The notes under the pieces are model-generated. The model was not told the origin of the DNA, did not search any database, and saw only the letters and a list, made by a program, of their open reading frames with translations. Positions 23,821 through 33,373 of a stretch of DNA of 37,980 bases are shown in pieces. Source of the DNA: JALONO01 sp038209965 (GTDB taxonomy: Bacteria > Bacteroidota > Bacteroidia > Cytophagales > Thermoflexibacteraceae); contig JBBQXF010000040.1 in NCBI GenBank assembly GCA_038209965.1, positions 1-37,980 of the forward strand, read 5' to 3'. Made by a program: the position numbers and the translations under genes. The number at the start of each line of letters is the position of its first letter. The stretch's first letter is position 1.

Positions 23821-24936
23821 TCAAAAAGTGGAGCCCAAATAGTTGTAAATGTCATATTGTTGGGCCAACTGGCGATACTGGTTCGCTTTGGTTTTGTTGC
23901 CCAAGCGGGCGTAGTGGCGATACAGGCCCGCATAGACATACAGGCGGTGGGAATCGGCATATTTGCCTTCTTTTTTTAACAATATTTCCGTTTCTTGGTA
24001 ATTTTTTACTGCAATTTCAAGATTTTTTTGTTTAAATTCAGCGATCATCCCGCCGCATACCTTGCCCATTGCTTGCCACAGTGGCCGCTGGGCCGCCTGC
24101 AATTGCTGGGTGTAGGGGAGTGCTTCTTCAAAATTGCGAGTGAGGATGAGTATCTCGGCCAACTTGCTGGCATACAAAAGGTTGTTCGGGTACTTTTGGC
24201 TCAATTTGCGGGCGTAGAGCAATGCCTTGCGGGGATTGTTTTCGTAGCGAAGATAGATATGGGCCAAGTACCCCGCTGCTTCTGAAGCCGAGAATACGCT
24301 CTTTTGTTCCACAAGTTCCAGCTCGGCCAAACCATCTTTTTTGCTCCCGGACTTGAAAAAAACGGCAAATGGCCGATAGAATGGATGGGCGGCTGGATAA
24401 TATTCCCGGTAATAATTGTAAAGCCCAGTCATAAAGTAAAGCTCCACGTTTTTACTTCGCAGCGCAAATGATTTTTTCACCAACGCATACAACCGTTTGG
24501 TTTCCCCAATCGCTTTGCTGCTCTCCCCCATGTCATTGTAGTGCTGGGTAAGCAGCCCGCAGGCAATTGTTTTAAAAAACACCCCCTCGATATCGTCTTC
24601 ATTCTGGGCCAAGCGGATCTCTGACAAATTGACCGTTTTTTCCAACAGGAGCAAGTGTCGGGTAAAGGCTGCCGACTGGTAACTGCTGAACGGTTGGTGT
24701 TGCCAGAGGATCATCAGTGCGTCCAGCAGTGGAGTGGCCGGGTGGTTGGGGTATTGGCCTTGCACGAGGGTGAATTGTTGCCGGGCCCCGCTAAATTCAT
24801 AGCCATACATTAATTGTAGCCCTTTCTCGAGCCGATCCAGCGCCAGTTTATCTTGCAACAAGTCCTGACTGCGAGCAGTATGCGGGCCGATCAGCCAAAG
24901 CGGCCAAATCAATAGTAATAGCGAATAGCGTTTCAT
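23821..24936 (-). CDS. secreted helical-repeat (TPR-like) protein, function unknown
   Basis: The 371-residue product has a signal peptide (MKRYSLLLLIWPLWLIGPHT, cut near ARSQ). The rest is alpha-helical with degenerate TPR-like pairs: LEKGLQLMYGYEFSGARQQF, AAGYLAHIYLRYENNPRKAL, KLAEILILTRNFEEALPYTQ and GLYRHYARLGNKTKANQYRQ. No catalytic motif or lipobox is seen. Such proteins usually sit in the periplasm as binding scaffolds. ATG 24936 starts the signal peptide. It is divergent from the flavoprotein gene at 25036 across a 99-bp gap, so the two may share control. Confidence 0.7.
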   Translation of the reverse strand: MKRYSLLLLIWPLWLIGPHTARSQDLLQDKLALDRLEKGLQLMYGYEFSGARQQFTLVQGQYPNHPATPLLDALMILWQHQPFSSYQSAAFTRHLLLLEKTVNLSEIRLAQNEDDIEGVFFKTIACGLLTQHYNDMGESSKAIGETKRLYALVKKSFALRSKNVELYFMTGLYNYYREYYPAAHPFYRPFAVFFKSGSKKDGLAELELVEQKSVFSASEAAGYLAHIYLRYENNPRKALLYARKLSQKYPNNLLYASKLAEILILTRNFEEALPYTQQLQAAQRPLWQAMGKVCGGMIAEFKQKNLEIAVKNYQETEILLKKEGKYADSHRLYVYAGLYRHYARLGNKTKANQYRQLAQQYDIYNYLGSTF

Positions 24937-24997
24937 AAAGGCATTGGTTTACCATTGGTTTGCCAATATCTTGCCAAAGAAGCTACTGGGTTTTGCG

Positions 24998-25005
24998 TAA
25001 CTTTG
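24998..25005 (+). promoter_or_regulatory. -7 promoter box TAACTTTG of the flavoprotein gene
   Basis: TAACTTTG lies 30 nt before ATG 25036, giving an expected leader of about 24 nt. No well-spaced -33 TTTG is visible; a TTG at 24971-24973 is 24 nt upstream. Confidence 0.45.
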
Positions 25006-25035
25006 TCAACGCAAATTCAATAATGTTAGTTTCTT

Positions 25036-26160
25036 ATGAAAATCGGGATCATTGGGGGAGGTCCGGCTGGACTGTACTTGGCTTATTTACTTGCCAAAAA
25101 TAAGATTGACTGCCAGTTATTTGATCATCAAATTCCTTTTGAGAAGGCTTGTGGCGGCGGGGTAACCACCAAAGCCCTGCATCAATTCCCCATTTTAGCG
25201 GATCTGCCCCGGATCTCGCGCCCCGTGTCGTCGTTTGAGTTTGTATCGCCCAGCGATCGGAGCCTTACCATTGCTTGTTCGTTTCCCCTCCAGATTGTTT
25301 CGCGCCGCGAGTTGAGCCAGTATATGGTAGATCGGTGCGGGGAAATCGGCTTTGTGCATACTGCCCAAGAGGTGCGGCAAGTAGCGCGCACGGGCTCAGG
25401 CTGGCTCATTGGCACGAAAGAGCAAGAGTATCCATGTGATTTTGTGGTTGGGGCCGATGGGGCCCACGGCCTGAGCCGCCGCTTGCTGGGGGCCAAGCCT
25501 TTTCTCAAAGATCGGTACGCGGGTTTGGGCTATTATATCGATGGTCTGGAAACCGATCGGGCCGTGATCAAGTTTTTTCCCAAACAGGCTGGTTATCTGT
25601 GGGTGTTCCCCCGGCTGGGCCATGCTTCGGTAGGGCTGGGTTTTCTGTCTGGCACGATGAGCAAAGAAAAAGCGTTGGGCCAAGTGACCGATTTTTTGGC
25701 AAAACACTATCCCGGCTTCCGGCCCGATGAGAAAAAAAGCTACGCGGCCACTATTCCCATTTCCCGGCAATGGCATCCCGCACATGTACAAGGCGAAGGC
25801 TGGGCTTTGGTCGGTGATGCTGGCGGTTTCACCGACGCTATAACTGGTGAGGGCATTTACTTTGCCTTCAAGTCAGCCGAGATATTGGCCAGTTGTTTGA
25901 TTAAAAACCAAGCGCCCGCTTTTTTTGATCAATGTGGTGACATGGTGCGCGAGCTCCAAAAATCGGCCGATATCTTGGAGCGGTTCTACCAAGACCCGAT
26001 CTTGAATGGCATGGTCTGGGTGGGCCAGCGCAGCCAATTTGTGCAGCAGTTGCTGGTGGATCTGGTGGTGGGCGAGCAGGGCTACACCACCCTCAAGCCC
26101 CTGATCAAGCACAATGCGCTCAAAGTGGGCAAGCAAGTGGCCCTGAGTTTTTGGCGGTAA
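25036..26160 (+). CDS. FAD-dependent oxidoreductase, geranylgeranyl reductase family
   Basis: The 374-residue flavoprotein starts with the dinucleotide fold IGIIGGGPAGLYLAYLLAK (GGGPAG at 7-12). FEKACGGGVTTKAL is the PxxKxCGGG block that marks geranylgeranyl reductase-like enzymes. VVGADGAHGLSRR is the second FAD contact, and GDAGGFTDAITGEGI (about 260-274) the third. The family reduces isoprenoid double bonds in lipids and quinones, but includes halogenase- and hydroxylase-like members, so substrate stays open. It is monocistronic and converges with the transporter gene at 26236. The 75-bp gap shows no strong terminator. Confidence 0.85.
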   Translation: MKIGIIGGGPAGLYLAYLLAKNKIDCQLFDHQIPFEKACGGGVTTKALHQFPILADLPRISRPVSSFEFVSPSDRSLTIACSFPLQIVSRRELSQYMVDRCGEIGFVHTAQEVRQVARTGSGWLIGTKEQEYPCDFVVGADGAHGLSRRLLGAKPFLKDRYAGLGYYIDGLETDRAVIKFFPKQAGYLWVFPRLGHASVGLGFLSGTMSKEKALGQVTDFLAKHYPGFRPDEKKSYAATIPISRQWHPAHVQGEGWALVGDAGGFTDAITGEGIYFAFKSAEILASCLIKNQAPAFFDQCGDMVRELQKSADILERFYQDPILNGMVWVGQRSQFVQQLLVDLVVGEQGYTTLKPLIKHNALKVGKQVALSFWR

Positions 26161-26235
26161 GCGGGAAATAATTTCGGATCGGCCTGCACCCTTGGGCTAC
26201 TTCCCCTCAAGGATTACCCGTAACATAACGGCCGA

Positions 26236-27180
26236 CTAATTAAACGGGTTGGTTCTGTCCTGCGGGGAATCGTTGTTTGGCTCATCATCCTCGATCACTA
26301 TTTTGGTAGCCAAATAACGGGTGAGGGGAAAGGCCAAGACCGAACAGAAAATCACAATGGATCCCGCGTAGAAATACTTGTTCATGAATTCGGCTTCTTG
26401 AAAGACCAGCAGTGCACCCAGAATGCCATACACTGGCGATAGGTTGTTGACCAACGTGACCGTGAAAGGGGTCAGTTTTTTCATCAACCGGATCACTGCC
26501 GAGTACAATAAAATGGAAAATACAAATGCTTGGACAGTAATCCAAAAAATGTCGCTGCCCAACGGCGTGACCATCGTCACCTCCCAGCTATAATAACTGG
26601 CATAGATGGGCATGATGATCAGGGTGGCCAAACAGGCGCCCACCATTTGGTAAAGTGTGATCACATAATGGTGGTAGGTCTGGGTGAGTTGGCCATTGAG
26701 GATGGTGAGCCAGGCCCCGAACACGGCTGCTCCAATGGCGAGAAAAAGACCAGTGCCATATTGAAAATCAGAACTAAAAATGATGTACGCCCCCAGAACA
26801 GCACAAAGCCCGGTGAGGAACTGATAGAAATTGATCCCCTTTCGCGTGAAGAAGGGATTGATGAACGTGACCCACAGCGAGCCGGTAGCTATTCCAACCA
26901 AACACACCGAGGCATTGGAAAATTTAGTTGCCAAAATAATCAATAGCCAAAAAATGGCCGTCAGTAAGCCCGAGAAAAGCAGCCGAAGCAAAATTTTGCG
27001 GTCGATGTCCAGACGCTGTTTGCGGTGGTTTACGATCACCAGTAATGCGACCAGTGCGATGAAGGTTCGCAAAAAAACGATTTCAATGGCAGGAACACTA
27101 ATAAATTTTACAATAATGGGCGTAAAACTATTAAGTAGAATAATGAGGTGTAATTGGAGGTACTCGTTAAATCGGTTCAT
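26236..27180 (-). CDS. EamA/DMT-family transporter
   Basis: The ~314-residue protein has ten hydrophobic helices in two EamA halves (about 5-135 and 145-290). Hallmarks include an early IEIVFLRTFIALVALLV helix and, in the second half, TVTLVNNLSPVYGILGALLV, which matches the P-V-x-x-x-x-G-x-x-x-x-x-E end of EamA repeats (FQEAEF follows). DMT carriers export amino acids, nucleobases or other metabolites; the substrate cannot be assigned. Start is ATG 27180 or 27189; a TATATTTG box at 27200-27207 puts the likely transcript start almost on top of the start codon. Confidence 0.85.
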   Translation of the reverse strand: MNRFNEYLQLHLIILLNSFTPIIVKFISVPAIEIVFLRTFIALVALLVIVNHRKQRLDIDRKILLRLLFSGLLTAIFWLLIILATKFSNASVCLVGIATGSLWVTFINPFFTRKGINFYQFLTGLCAVLGAYIIFSSDFQYGTGLFLAIGAAVFGAWLTILNGQLTQTYHHYVITLYQMVGACLATLIIMPIYASYYSWEVTMVTPLGSDIFWITVQAFVFSILLYSAVIRLMKKLTPFTVTLVNNLSPVYGILGALLVFQEAEFMNKYFYAGSIVIFCSVLAFPLTRYLATKIVIEDDEPNNDSPQDRTNPFN

Positions 27181-27199
27181 TTCACCCATATGTGCAACT

Positions 27200-27207
27200 C
27201 AAATATA
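27200..27207 (-). promoter_or_regulatory. -7 box TATATTTG of the EamA transporter gene
   Basis: On the minus strand TATATTTG matches TAnnTTTG. It ends only 10 nt before ATG 27189 and 19 nt before ATG 27180, so the mRNA would be leaderless or nearly so. Confidence 0.4.
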
Positions 27208-27503
27208 TAGTAGAGTAATTGTAAAGTTCATGCCAAATAGGAAAAAAAAGTTAGGGATGGCCGATTATAGCCAAAAAATGATGTTAAAAATTGGATAATT
27301 TCAATAGTGCAATAAAACCCAATATTTCCTCCCGTTAAAGCCCCAAAGTGGACAGGATCAAAAATGAAGGGGTCGCGGATGAAATAGGTGGATAGGTAAA
27401 ATTAGTTATTAGATATACCGATATTTAAATCCCAACATCAATCATGCTGATACCCGACCAATGAACCGATGCAGGTTGTTGGTGGGTCGTTCGCGGTATA
27501 AAA
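27208..27503. other. spacer between transporter promoter and pruA terminator
   Basis: No gene, repeat or RNA is recognised here. Composition is AT-rich compared with the flanking genes. Confidence 0.5.
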
Positions 27504-27551
27504 CAGCAATCCTTGCCCACTTGCTTTCAGAAAAGTGGGCAAGGATTGCTG
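27504..27551 (-). terminator. strong intrinsic terminator of pruA
   Basis: A perfect 19-bp stem, CAGCAATCCTTGCCCACTT with its complement, closes a 10-nt loop. On the minus strand it is followed by TTTTAT. It begins 11 nt after the pruA stop codon. Confidence 0.85.
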
Positions 27552-27561
27552 GGCAAGACGC

Positions 27562-29190
27562 TTATTCCTCGGCCATGAAAGGATAGCGGAAATCAACGGG
27601 CGGGACGAAAGTTTCCTTGATGGTGCGGGTAGAAACCCAGCGCATCAGGTTCTGCATGGCCCCGGCTTTGTCGTTGGTGCCCGAGGCCCGTGCTCCGCCG
27701 AAAGGCTGTTGGCCCACTACCGCGCCCGTGGGCTTGTCATTGATGTAAAAATTGCCTGCAGCATGGAGGAGCTTTTGGCTCGCAAATTCTATGGCGTACC
27801 GATCCTGGGCAAAAATGGCCCCCGTGAGCGCATAGGGCGAAGTGGTGTCCACCAGTTCCAGGGCTTCCTCAAACCGTTCGGGCTGGTAAACAAAAATGCT
27901 GAGCACCGGCCCGAATATTTCCTCAACCATCGTGGTGTATTGGTTGTCGTCCACGCGCAAAATGGTTGGTTGGATAAAATAGCCCTTGCTTTTGTCGCAA
28001 TGCCCGCCCCAGACCAGCTCCACGCCTTGGGCAGTCTTGGCATCGGCAATGTATTTGGCAATTTTATCAAAGGCCCGCTCATCGATCACCGCCGTGACAA
28101 AATTGCGAAAATCTTCTACCCCGCCTTGGCGCATCGCTTGTAAATCAGCCACCAGATACCCCTTCACTTCCTCCCACAGGTTGCTGGGGATGTACGCCCG
28201 CGAGGCCGCCGAGCATTTTTGGCCCTGAAACTCAAACGCGCCCCGGATCAGGGCAGTGGCCAGGGCCTTGGCATTGGCCGAAGCATGGGCAATGACGAAA
28301 TCCTTGCCACCGGTTTCGCCCACTATGCGGGGATAGGTGCGGTACTTGTGGATATTGCTGCCGATTGTGCGCCACATCTGCTGAAAAACCGCCGTGCTCC
28401 CCGTAAAATGCAAGCCGGCAAAATCGGGGTGGTTGAACACTACTTCGCCCGCCACCGGGCCGTCGACATAAATCAAGTTGATCACTCCGCCCGGCAGGCC
28501 AGCCGCCTGAAAAATTTCCATCAGTACTTGGGCCGAGTAGATTTGGGTGTAGGCCGGTTTCCACACCACCGTGTTGCCGAGCATGGCCGGGGCGGTGGGC
28601 AGATTGCCCGCAATGGCGGTAAAATTGAACGGGGTGATGGCAAAAATAAAGCCTTCCAGTGGCCGCTGCTCCAGCCGGTTCCAGATCCCAGGGGCCGAGT
28701 TGACCTGCTGCTGATAGATTTCGGTCAGATATTGCACATTGAACCGCAGGAAATCGATGATTTCGCACGCTGAGTCAATTTCGGCCTGAAAAGCGGTTTT
28801 CGATTGGCCCAGCATGGTGGCGGCATTGAGCTTGGCCCGGTAAGGCCCCGCGATCAGGTCGGCGGCTTTGAGGAATATAGCTGCCCGGTGCTCCCAGGGC
28901 AGGTTGGCCCAGTCGTACTTGGCCCCCAGCGCTGCGTCAATGGCCTGGGCGACGTGCCCCGCATCGCCCACGTGGAAGTGCCCCAGCGTGTGGGCGTGAT
29001 CGTGCGGGGGGGCGAGCCGTTCTTTGGTGCCGGTAAATACCTCGGTGCCACCAATATACATCGGGATGTCGACCACCTCGCGGCGCATTTGGGCCAAGGT
29101 AGCCTTCAGTTCGGCCCGTTCCGGTGAACCGGGGGCATAAGATTTGATGGGCTCGTTGACCGGGGAAGGGACTTTGAAAAAACCGTACAT
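27562..29190 (-). CDS. pruA: L-glutamate gamma-semialdehyde (P5C) dehydrogenase
   Basis: The 542-residue aldehyde dehydrogenase oxidises glutamate semialdehyde, formed from proline or ornithine, to glutamate with NAD. ITPFNFTAIAGNLPTAPAML contacts the cofactor. The general base is in VGETGGKDF (Glu292) and the nucleophile in EFQGQKCSAASR (Cys326). VEEIFGPVLSIFVY and QQPFGGARASGTNDKAG are typical of the single-domain P5CDH type 1 clade. Length matches stand-alone P5CDH, not the PutA fusion. No proline dehydrogenase lies next to it. ATG 29190 starts the conserved GFFKVPSPVNEP segment. It is monocistronic with its own terminator. Confidence 0.95.
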   Translation of the reverse strand: MYGFFKVPSPVNEPIKSYAPGSPERAELKATLAQMRREVVDIPMYIGGTEVFTGTKERLAPPHDHAHTLGHFHVGDAGHVAQAIDAALGAKYDWANLPWEHRAAIFLKAADLIAGPYRAKLNAATMLGQSKTAFQAEIDSACEIIDFLRFNVQYLTEIYQQQVNSAPGIWNRLEQRPLEGFIFAITPFNFTAIAGNLPTAPAMLGNTVVWKPAYTQIYSAQVLMEIFQAAGLPGGVINLIYVDGPVAGEVVFNHPDFAGLHFTGSTAVFQQMWRTIGSNIHKYRTYPRIVGETGGKDFVIAHASANAKALATALIRGAFEFQGQKCSAASRAYIPSNLWEEVKGYLVADLQAMRQGGVEDFRNFVTAVIDERAFDKIAKYIADAKTAQGVELVWGGHCDKSKGYFIQPTILRVDDNQYTTMVEEIFGPVLSIFVYQPERFEEALELVDTTSPYALTGAIFAQDRYAIEFASQKLLHAAGNFYINDKPTGAVVGQQPFGGARASGTNDKAGAMQNLMRWVSTRTIKETFVPPVDFRYPFMAEE

Positions 29191-29507
29191 AAGAAAGGGG
29201 TTGCGAAAAAAGAGGCAAAGAATTGATTACGGAAATGGATGGATGATGAATTTAAGCGAAAACAAGGTCGTACCCAAAAAAACAACTGGTTGATCGAGGC
29301 GAAATGATCCGGTTTTGAATAGCTAGTGTATACAATGTAACAAAATAAGTTTCAGTGGTGCGCAAATGCCCTGATAACAGCATCATTGTCAATGAACAAG
29401 CAGTTGGCATTTCTGCCAGTGAACTTTTTTTGCGGGCAAATGACAGGTCCAAAGGTAGGATAATTTTGGGGAAGGCAAATGGCCGTTCATATCTAGGCTT
29501 TTGATCG
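29191..29507. other. intergenic spacer upstream of pruA and the TPR gene
   Basis: Divergent control region. A 66-codon minus-strand frame at 29252-29452 has no recognisable motif and is not called. No operator could be identified. Confidence 0.45.
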
Positions 29508-29515
29508 TAACTTTG
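29508..29515 (+). promoter_or_regulatory. -7 promoter box TAACTTTG of the TPR gene
   Basis: TAACTTTG lies 22 nt before ATG 29537. It sits inside the stretch that would be coding if the in-frame TTG 29501 were used, which argues for ATG 29537. Confidence 0.5.
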
Positions 29516-29536
29516 TATAGGTTAAACTTGAAGAAA

Positions 29537-30322
29537 ATGCGGTTGTTCAATTTGTCCCCGACACTCCATCCTGCTGATCAACGGTTTGGGCCATTGGCCT
29601 TTGGCTGGTGGTTGGCCGCGCTGGTGTTGTTGCCCCATTTGGGCCAAAGTCAATCTGCCCAAGTGTATTATGAACAGGGCAATGCCTTGTTCAAGGTCAA
29701 AAAATACGAAGCTGCCGTGGATGCCTACACCAATGCGATCAATTTGGACAGCACCCTGCTCAATGCCTACACCAACCGGGGCAATGCCCATTCGCGACTC
29801 AACCAGTTCATCCAGGCCCTGTCCGACTACGAAAAAGTTTTGCAAAAGCAGCCCAACGATTACGAGACCCATATCAACCGGGGCAATATTTTTGCCTACT
29901 TGGGCGATTTTGAGAAAGGATTGACCGATTTTAACCAAGCTGTGGCCCTTAAACCCGACAGTCCAATGGCCCATTATAACCGTGGCCTGACCTATTTTCA
30001 CCTGCAAAGCTATGATCGCGCTTCGCAAGATATGTACCGCTCGCTGAAGTTGGCCCCCAACAATGCGGAAGCCCATAATTTCTTGGGATTTTCATTGTTC
30101 ATGCTTGGCGATCAGAAAGGTGCCATTGAGCAGGTGAGCCGGGCCATTGCCCTTGATCCCCAATATGCCGAGGCACTGTATCACCGGGCGGTCATTTATT
30201 ACAACACCCAAAAATACGGCAGTGCCTATGCCGACATTGCCCGAGCGTTGCAGATCTTGCCCAAAACAACGGATTATCTGAGCTTACAGCGGGAAATTGA
30301 GTTAAAAATGCAAAAAAAATAG
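29537..30322 (+). CDS. exported TPR-repeat protein
   Basis: The 261-residue product has an N-terminal hydrophobic signal (FGWWLAALVLLPHLGQSQS) and then about six TPR units, such as VYYEQGNALFKVKKYEAAVD, AYTNRGNAHSRLNQFIQALS, THINRGNIFAYLGDFEKGLT and AHYNRGLTYFHLQSYDRASQ. Helical TPR arrays bind partner proteins, here probably in the periplasm. ATG 29537 is chosen over TTG 29501 because a -7 box lies between them. It is followed after 108 nt by the HtrA protease gene on the same strand, which may be co-expressed; no functional link is established. Confidence 0.85.
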   Translation: MRLFNLSPTLHPADQRFGPLAFGWWLAALVLLPHLGQSQSAQVYYEQGNALFKVKKYEAAVDAYTNAINLDSTLLNAYTNRGNAHSRLNQFIQALSDYEKVLQKQPNDYETHINRGNIFAYLGDFEKGLTDFNQAVALKPDSPMAHYNRGLTYFHLQSYDRASQDMYRSLKLAPNNAEAHNFLGFSLFMLGDQKGAIEQVSRAIALDPQYAEALYHRAVIYYNTQKYGSAYADIARALQILPKTTDYLSLQREIELKMQKK

Positions 30323-30430
30323 GAGATTTATTTTTTGCGAAATAAATAACTCAAATTACGTTAATCCTGTTTTAATAAATATTCACAGTTGAGCAAGGAT
30401 ATTTCGTTTGCCAAACAACCATTTTTTCGC

Positions 30431-31885
30431 ATGAAAACTAAGCCTTTGATCTTGGTATCCCTATTCTCTTCGATGCTTGGGGCCGGTTTGGCTTTGGGGG
30501 CCTATCTCTACTTGATCGATCCCGGCTCAGCCTCCCCCTCGCCCCGCCCGGGGAACCAGCCGGTCAAATTTACCTCAGTGGCCCCCTCGGTCGATAACGC
30601 TAAGCAATATGTAATGCCCGATGGGCTCAATTTTGTCAATGCGGCTGGGCTGGCCACTCCGGCAGTGGTACACATCAAAGTGGGCGGCCCGGCTGGTGGC
30701 CACGCCGAGATCCTCGATATGTTCCGCGACGATGGCGAAGATCAGCGCGATCGGGGTTCCGGTTCGGGCGTGATCATTGCCGAGAACGGGTATATCCTGA
30801 CCAATCTCCACGTGGTGGAAGGTGCCACGCGGATCGAGGTGGTGCTGGACGACAAGCGCTCCTACAAAGGCACGATTATCGGCGAAGACCCGACCACCGA
30901 TCTGGCTTTGATCAGAATCCAAGAAGAAGGCTTGCCATTTATGATTTTTGGCAACTCCGACCAAGTTCAGATCGGCGAGTGGGTGCTGGCCGTGGGCAAT
31001 CCGTTTGACCTTACTTCCACCGTTACGGCCGGGATAGTGAGTGCCAAGGCCCGCAACATCCAGATCCTGCGCAATGCCGACGGGATGTCCGTCGAGTCGT
31101 TCATCCAGACCGATGCAGCCGTAAACCCGGGCAACAGCGGGGGTGCACTGGTCAACCTCAGGGGCGAACTGATCGGTATCAATACGGCTATCGCGACCCG
31201 CACCGGGGGCTATGCCGGCTACTCTTTTGCGGTGCCCGCCACACTGGCCAAAAAAGTGGCCGAAGACCTGATCAAGCACGGTGAAGTCCAGCGGGCACTG
31301 CTCGGGGTGAGCATCCGCGAGGTGAATACCCAATTGGCCCAAGAACAGCAGATTAAGCGAGTGGGTGGGGTTTTTGTCGCCAGTATCAACCCGGGCAGTG
31401 GAGCCGCTGAGGCTGGCATAGAAATTGGTGATGTAATCACAGCCATTGATGGTTCAATCGTAAACACCGTGGCAGCGCTTCAGGAATTGGTGGCCCGCCA
31501 CCGGCCCGGCGAAAAAATTGTAGTGACTGTGGAGCGCGGAGGGGAACAGTCCCAAATAAACGTTTTGCTGAAAAGTAAAAACAACAGTTTAGGCGTGGTC
31601 AACACCGTAGAAACAATGCTTGATCTGGGGGCTGATATTGGGGAGTTGACCGAGGCAGACAAGCGGCGGCTTAAAATCAATGGGGGGGTCAAAGTGATCC
31701 GTTTGCGGGAAGGCAAACTCAAGGCCCAGAAAATAGAAACTGGTTTTGTGGTCACTTTGGTCGATAAGCGGGCCGTCAATAATTTGGCCGAGTTTAGAAC
31801 TGCCCTCGTGGGCAAACGGGGCAAAGTGCTTTTGGAGGGTTTCGATAAAGAAGGCGAAAAAACCTTTTTTAGTATAGATTTTTGA
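30431..31885 (+). CDS. HtrA/Deg-family periplasmic serine protease
   Basis: The 484-residue envelope protease has one N-terminal helix (PLILVSLFSSMLGAGLALGA) acting as signal or anchor, a trypsin-like domain (about 75-270) and two PDZ domains. The catalytic triad is His127 (ILTNLHVVEGA), Asp157 (DPTTDLALIRI) and Ser236 (NPGNSGGALVNLRG). PDZ1 (about 275-370) has ALLGVSIREVNTQLA and GIEIGDVITAIDG. PDZ2 (380-480) is more divergent but ends in LLEGFDKEGE. Such proteins degrade or refold misfolded envelope proteins. ATG 30431 is preferred over TTG 30389. TNLHVV replaces the more usual TNNHVV. Confidence 0.93.
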   Translation: MKTKPLILVSLFSSMLGAGLALGAYLYLIDPGSASPSPRPGNQPVKFTSVAPSVDNAKQYVMPDGLNFVNAAGLATPAVVHIKVGGPAGGHAEILDMFRDDGEDQRDRGSGSGVIIAENGYILTNLHVVEGATRIEVVLDDKRSYKGTIIGEDPTTDLALIRIQEEGLPFMIFGNSDQVQIGEWVLAVGNPFDLTSTVTAGIVSAKARNIQILRNADGMSVESFIQTDAAVNPGNSGGALVNLRGELIGINTAIATRTGGYAGYSFAVPATLAKKVAEDLIKHGEVQRALLGVSIREVNTQLAQEQQIKRVGGVFVASINPGSGAAEAGIEIGDVITAIDGSIVNTVAALQELVARHRPGEKIVVTVERGGEQSQINVLLKSKNNSLGVVNTVETMLDLGADIGELTEADKRRLKINGGVKVIRLREGKLKAQKIETGFVVTLVDKRAVNNLAEFRTALVGKRGKVLLEGFDKEGEKTFFSIDF

Positions 31886-31941
31886 TTGGTTGATTAGTTG
31901 TTTGTTTGAGTTTAAAGGCATTCCGATTTTCGGTTTGCCTT

Positions 31942-31973
31942 TTTGTTTTTTCGGTCTGGTACGGCTATATTGC
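31942..31973 (+). promoter_or_regulatory. candidate promoter of the TrpB-like gene
   Basis: TTTG (31942-31945), a 20-nt spacer and TATATTGC (31966-31973) resemble the Bacteroidota TTTG-N19..21-TAnnTTTG layout. It lies 27 nt before ATG 32001. Confidence 0.4.
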
Positions 31974-32000
31974 TTGCCCCAAACCGACACCAAATTACAG

Positions 32001-33368
32001 ATGGAAAAACTCCGCAAAATAATTTTGCCCGAAAGCGAAATTCCCCGGCACTGGTACAACATCCAGGCCGATATGAACCAAATGTTGCCGCCGTTGCACC
32101 CAGGCACCAAGCAGCCGATCGGGCCCGAGGCATTGGCCCCCTTGTTCCCAATGGAACTGATCAAGCAGGAAGTGAGCCACGAACGCTGGATCGAGATCCC
32201 CGAGGAGGTACGGGAAGCCTATAAAATCTGGCGGCCAACGCCCATGTTCCGCGCCTACGGGCTCGAGAAAGCACTGGGCACCTCGGCCAAGATCTATTAC
32301 AAGTATGAAGGATTGAGCCCGGCGGGCAGCCACAAGCCCAATACCGCAGTGCCGCAAGCCTATTACAACAAAATGGAAGGCACCAAGCGGATCACGACCG
32401 AGACCGGGGCCGGCCAATGGGGCAGCGCGCTCAGTTTTGCCTGCCAAATGTTCGGGATCGAGCTGGAGGTTTACATGGTCAAAGTCAGTTACCAGCAAAA
32501 GCCCTACCGCAAGCTCCTGATGAACACTTGGGGGGCCGAGGTGATTGCCTCGCCCAGTGACCGCACCAACGCCGGACGGCAAATCTTGGCCAAAGATCCC
32601 AATTCACCGGGCAGCTTGGGCATTGCCATTTCGGAAGCAGTGGAGCAGGCCGCCATGGATCCCAACACCAAATATGCGCTTGGCAGTGTGCTAAACCACG
32701 TCCTGATGCACCAGACTGTGATTGGCTTGGAATCGATCAAACAAATGGAAATGGCGGGCGATTATCCCGACGTGGTCATTGCGCCCTTCGGTGGCGGCTC
32801 CAACTTCGCTGGGCTGGCCCTGCCCTTTATCCACCAGCGCATTGTCAACGGCAGCAAAGTCCGCTGCTTGGCCAGCGAACCGGCTTCGTGCCCCAAATTG
32901 ACCAAGGGCGAGTTCCGTTATGACTTTGGCGATACGATGGGCATGACCCCGCTAATGCCCATGTTTACCTTGGGCCACAATTTTATGCCCCCCGCTGTGC
33001 ACGCGGGCGGGCTGCGCTACCACGGCGCAGGGCCCATCGTCAGCAAGTTGATCATGGATGGACACGTGGAGGCCGAGGCTATCCAGCAACTGGAATGTTT
33101 TGCCGCCGGGGTGCTGTTTGCCAAGGCCGAGGGCATCTTGCCCGCCCCCGAGGCCAACCACGCCATTGCCTCGGTGATCAGACAGGCCAAAGCGGCCGAT
33201 GAAGCCGGTGAACGCCGCGTAATCCTGTTCAACCTCTGCGGCCATGGTCACTTTGATCTCCAAGCGTATGACGATTACTTTGCCGGTAAGCTCAAGGATC
33301 ACGAATTTACCGACGATGAATTGTATGCCAACCTCCGGGAACTCGAAGAAATCCCTATGTCAGCCTAA
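32001..33368 (+). CDS. TrpB-like (TrpB2-type) PLP-dependent enzyme
   Basis: The 455-residue product is a fold-type II PLP enzyme of the TrpB2 class, which is about 50 residues longer than classic TrpB. The PLP lysine is Lys112 in LSPAGSHKPNTAV. ETGAGQWGSALSFA is the substrate-carboxylate loop and FGGGSNFAGLALPF holds the phosphate. TrpB2 proteins make tryptophan from indole and serine, or use phosphoserine-type donors, without TrpA; some act mainly as indole salvage enzymes. No trp genes are near, which supports a stand-alone role. ATG 32001 (MEKLRKIILPESEIPRHWYN) starts the conserved region; an in-frame upstream start adds 37 residues overlapping the promoter. An intrinsic terminator follows. 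Confidence 0.92.
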   Translation: MEKLRKIILPESEIPRHWYNIQADMNQMLPPLHPGTKQPIGPEALAPLFPMELIKQEVSHERWIEIPEEVREAYKIWRPTPMFRAYGLEKALGTSAKIYYKYEGLSPAGSHKPNTAVPQAYYNKMEGTKRITTETGAGQWGSALSFACQMFGIELEVYMVKVSYQQKPYRKLLMNTWGAEVIASPSDRTNAGRQILAKDPNSPGSLGIAISEAVEQAAMDPNTKYALGSVLNHVLMHQTVIGLESIKQMEMAGDYPDVVIAPFGGGSNFAGLALPFIHQRIVNGSKVRCLASEPASCPKLTKGEFRYDFGDTMGMTPLMPMFTLGHNFMPPAVHAGGLRYHGAGPIVSKLIMDGHVEAEAIQQLECFAAGVLFAKAEGILPAPEANHAIASVIRQAKAADEAGERRVILFNLCGHGHFDLQAYDDYFAGKLKDHEFTDDELYANLRELEEIPMSA

Positions 33369-33373
33369 AACCG

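Noticed and set aside
29252..29452. 66-codon minus-strand frame in the pruA/TPR intergenic region
   Set aside because: No motif, no promoter placement and no start context; kept as non-coding.
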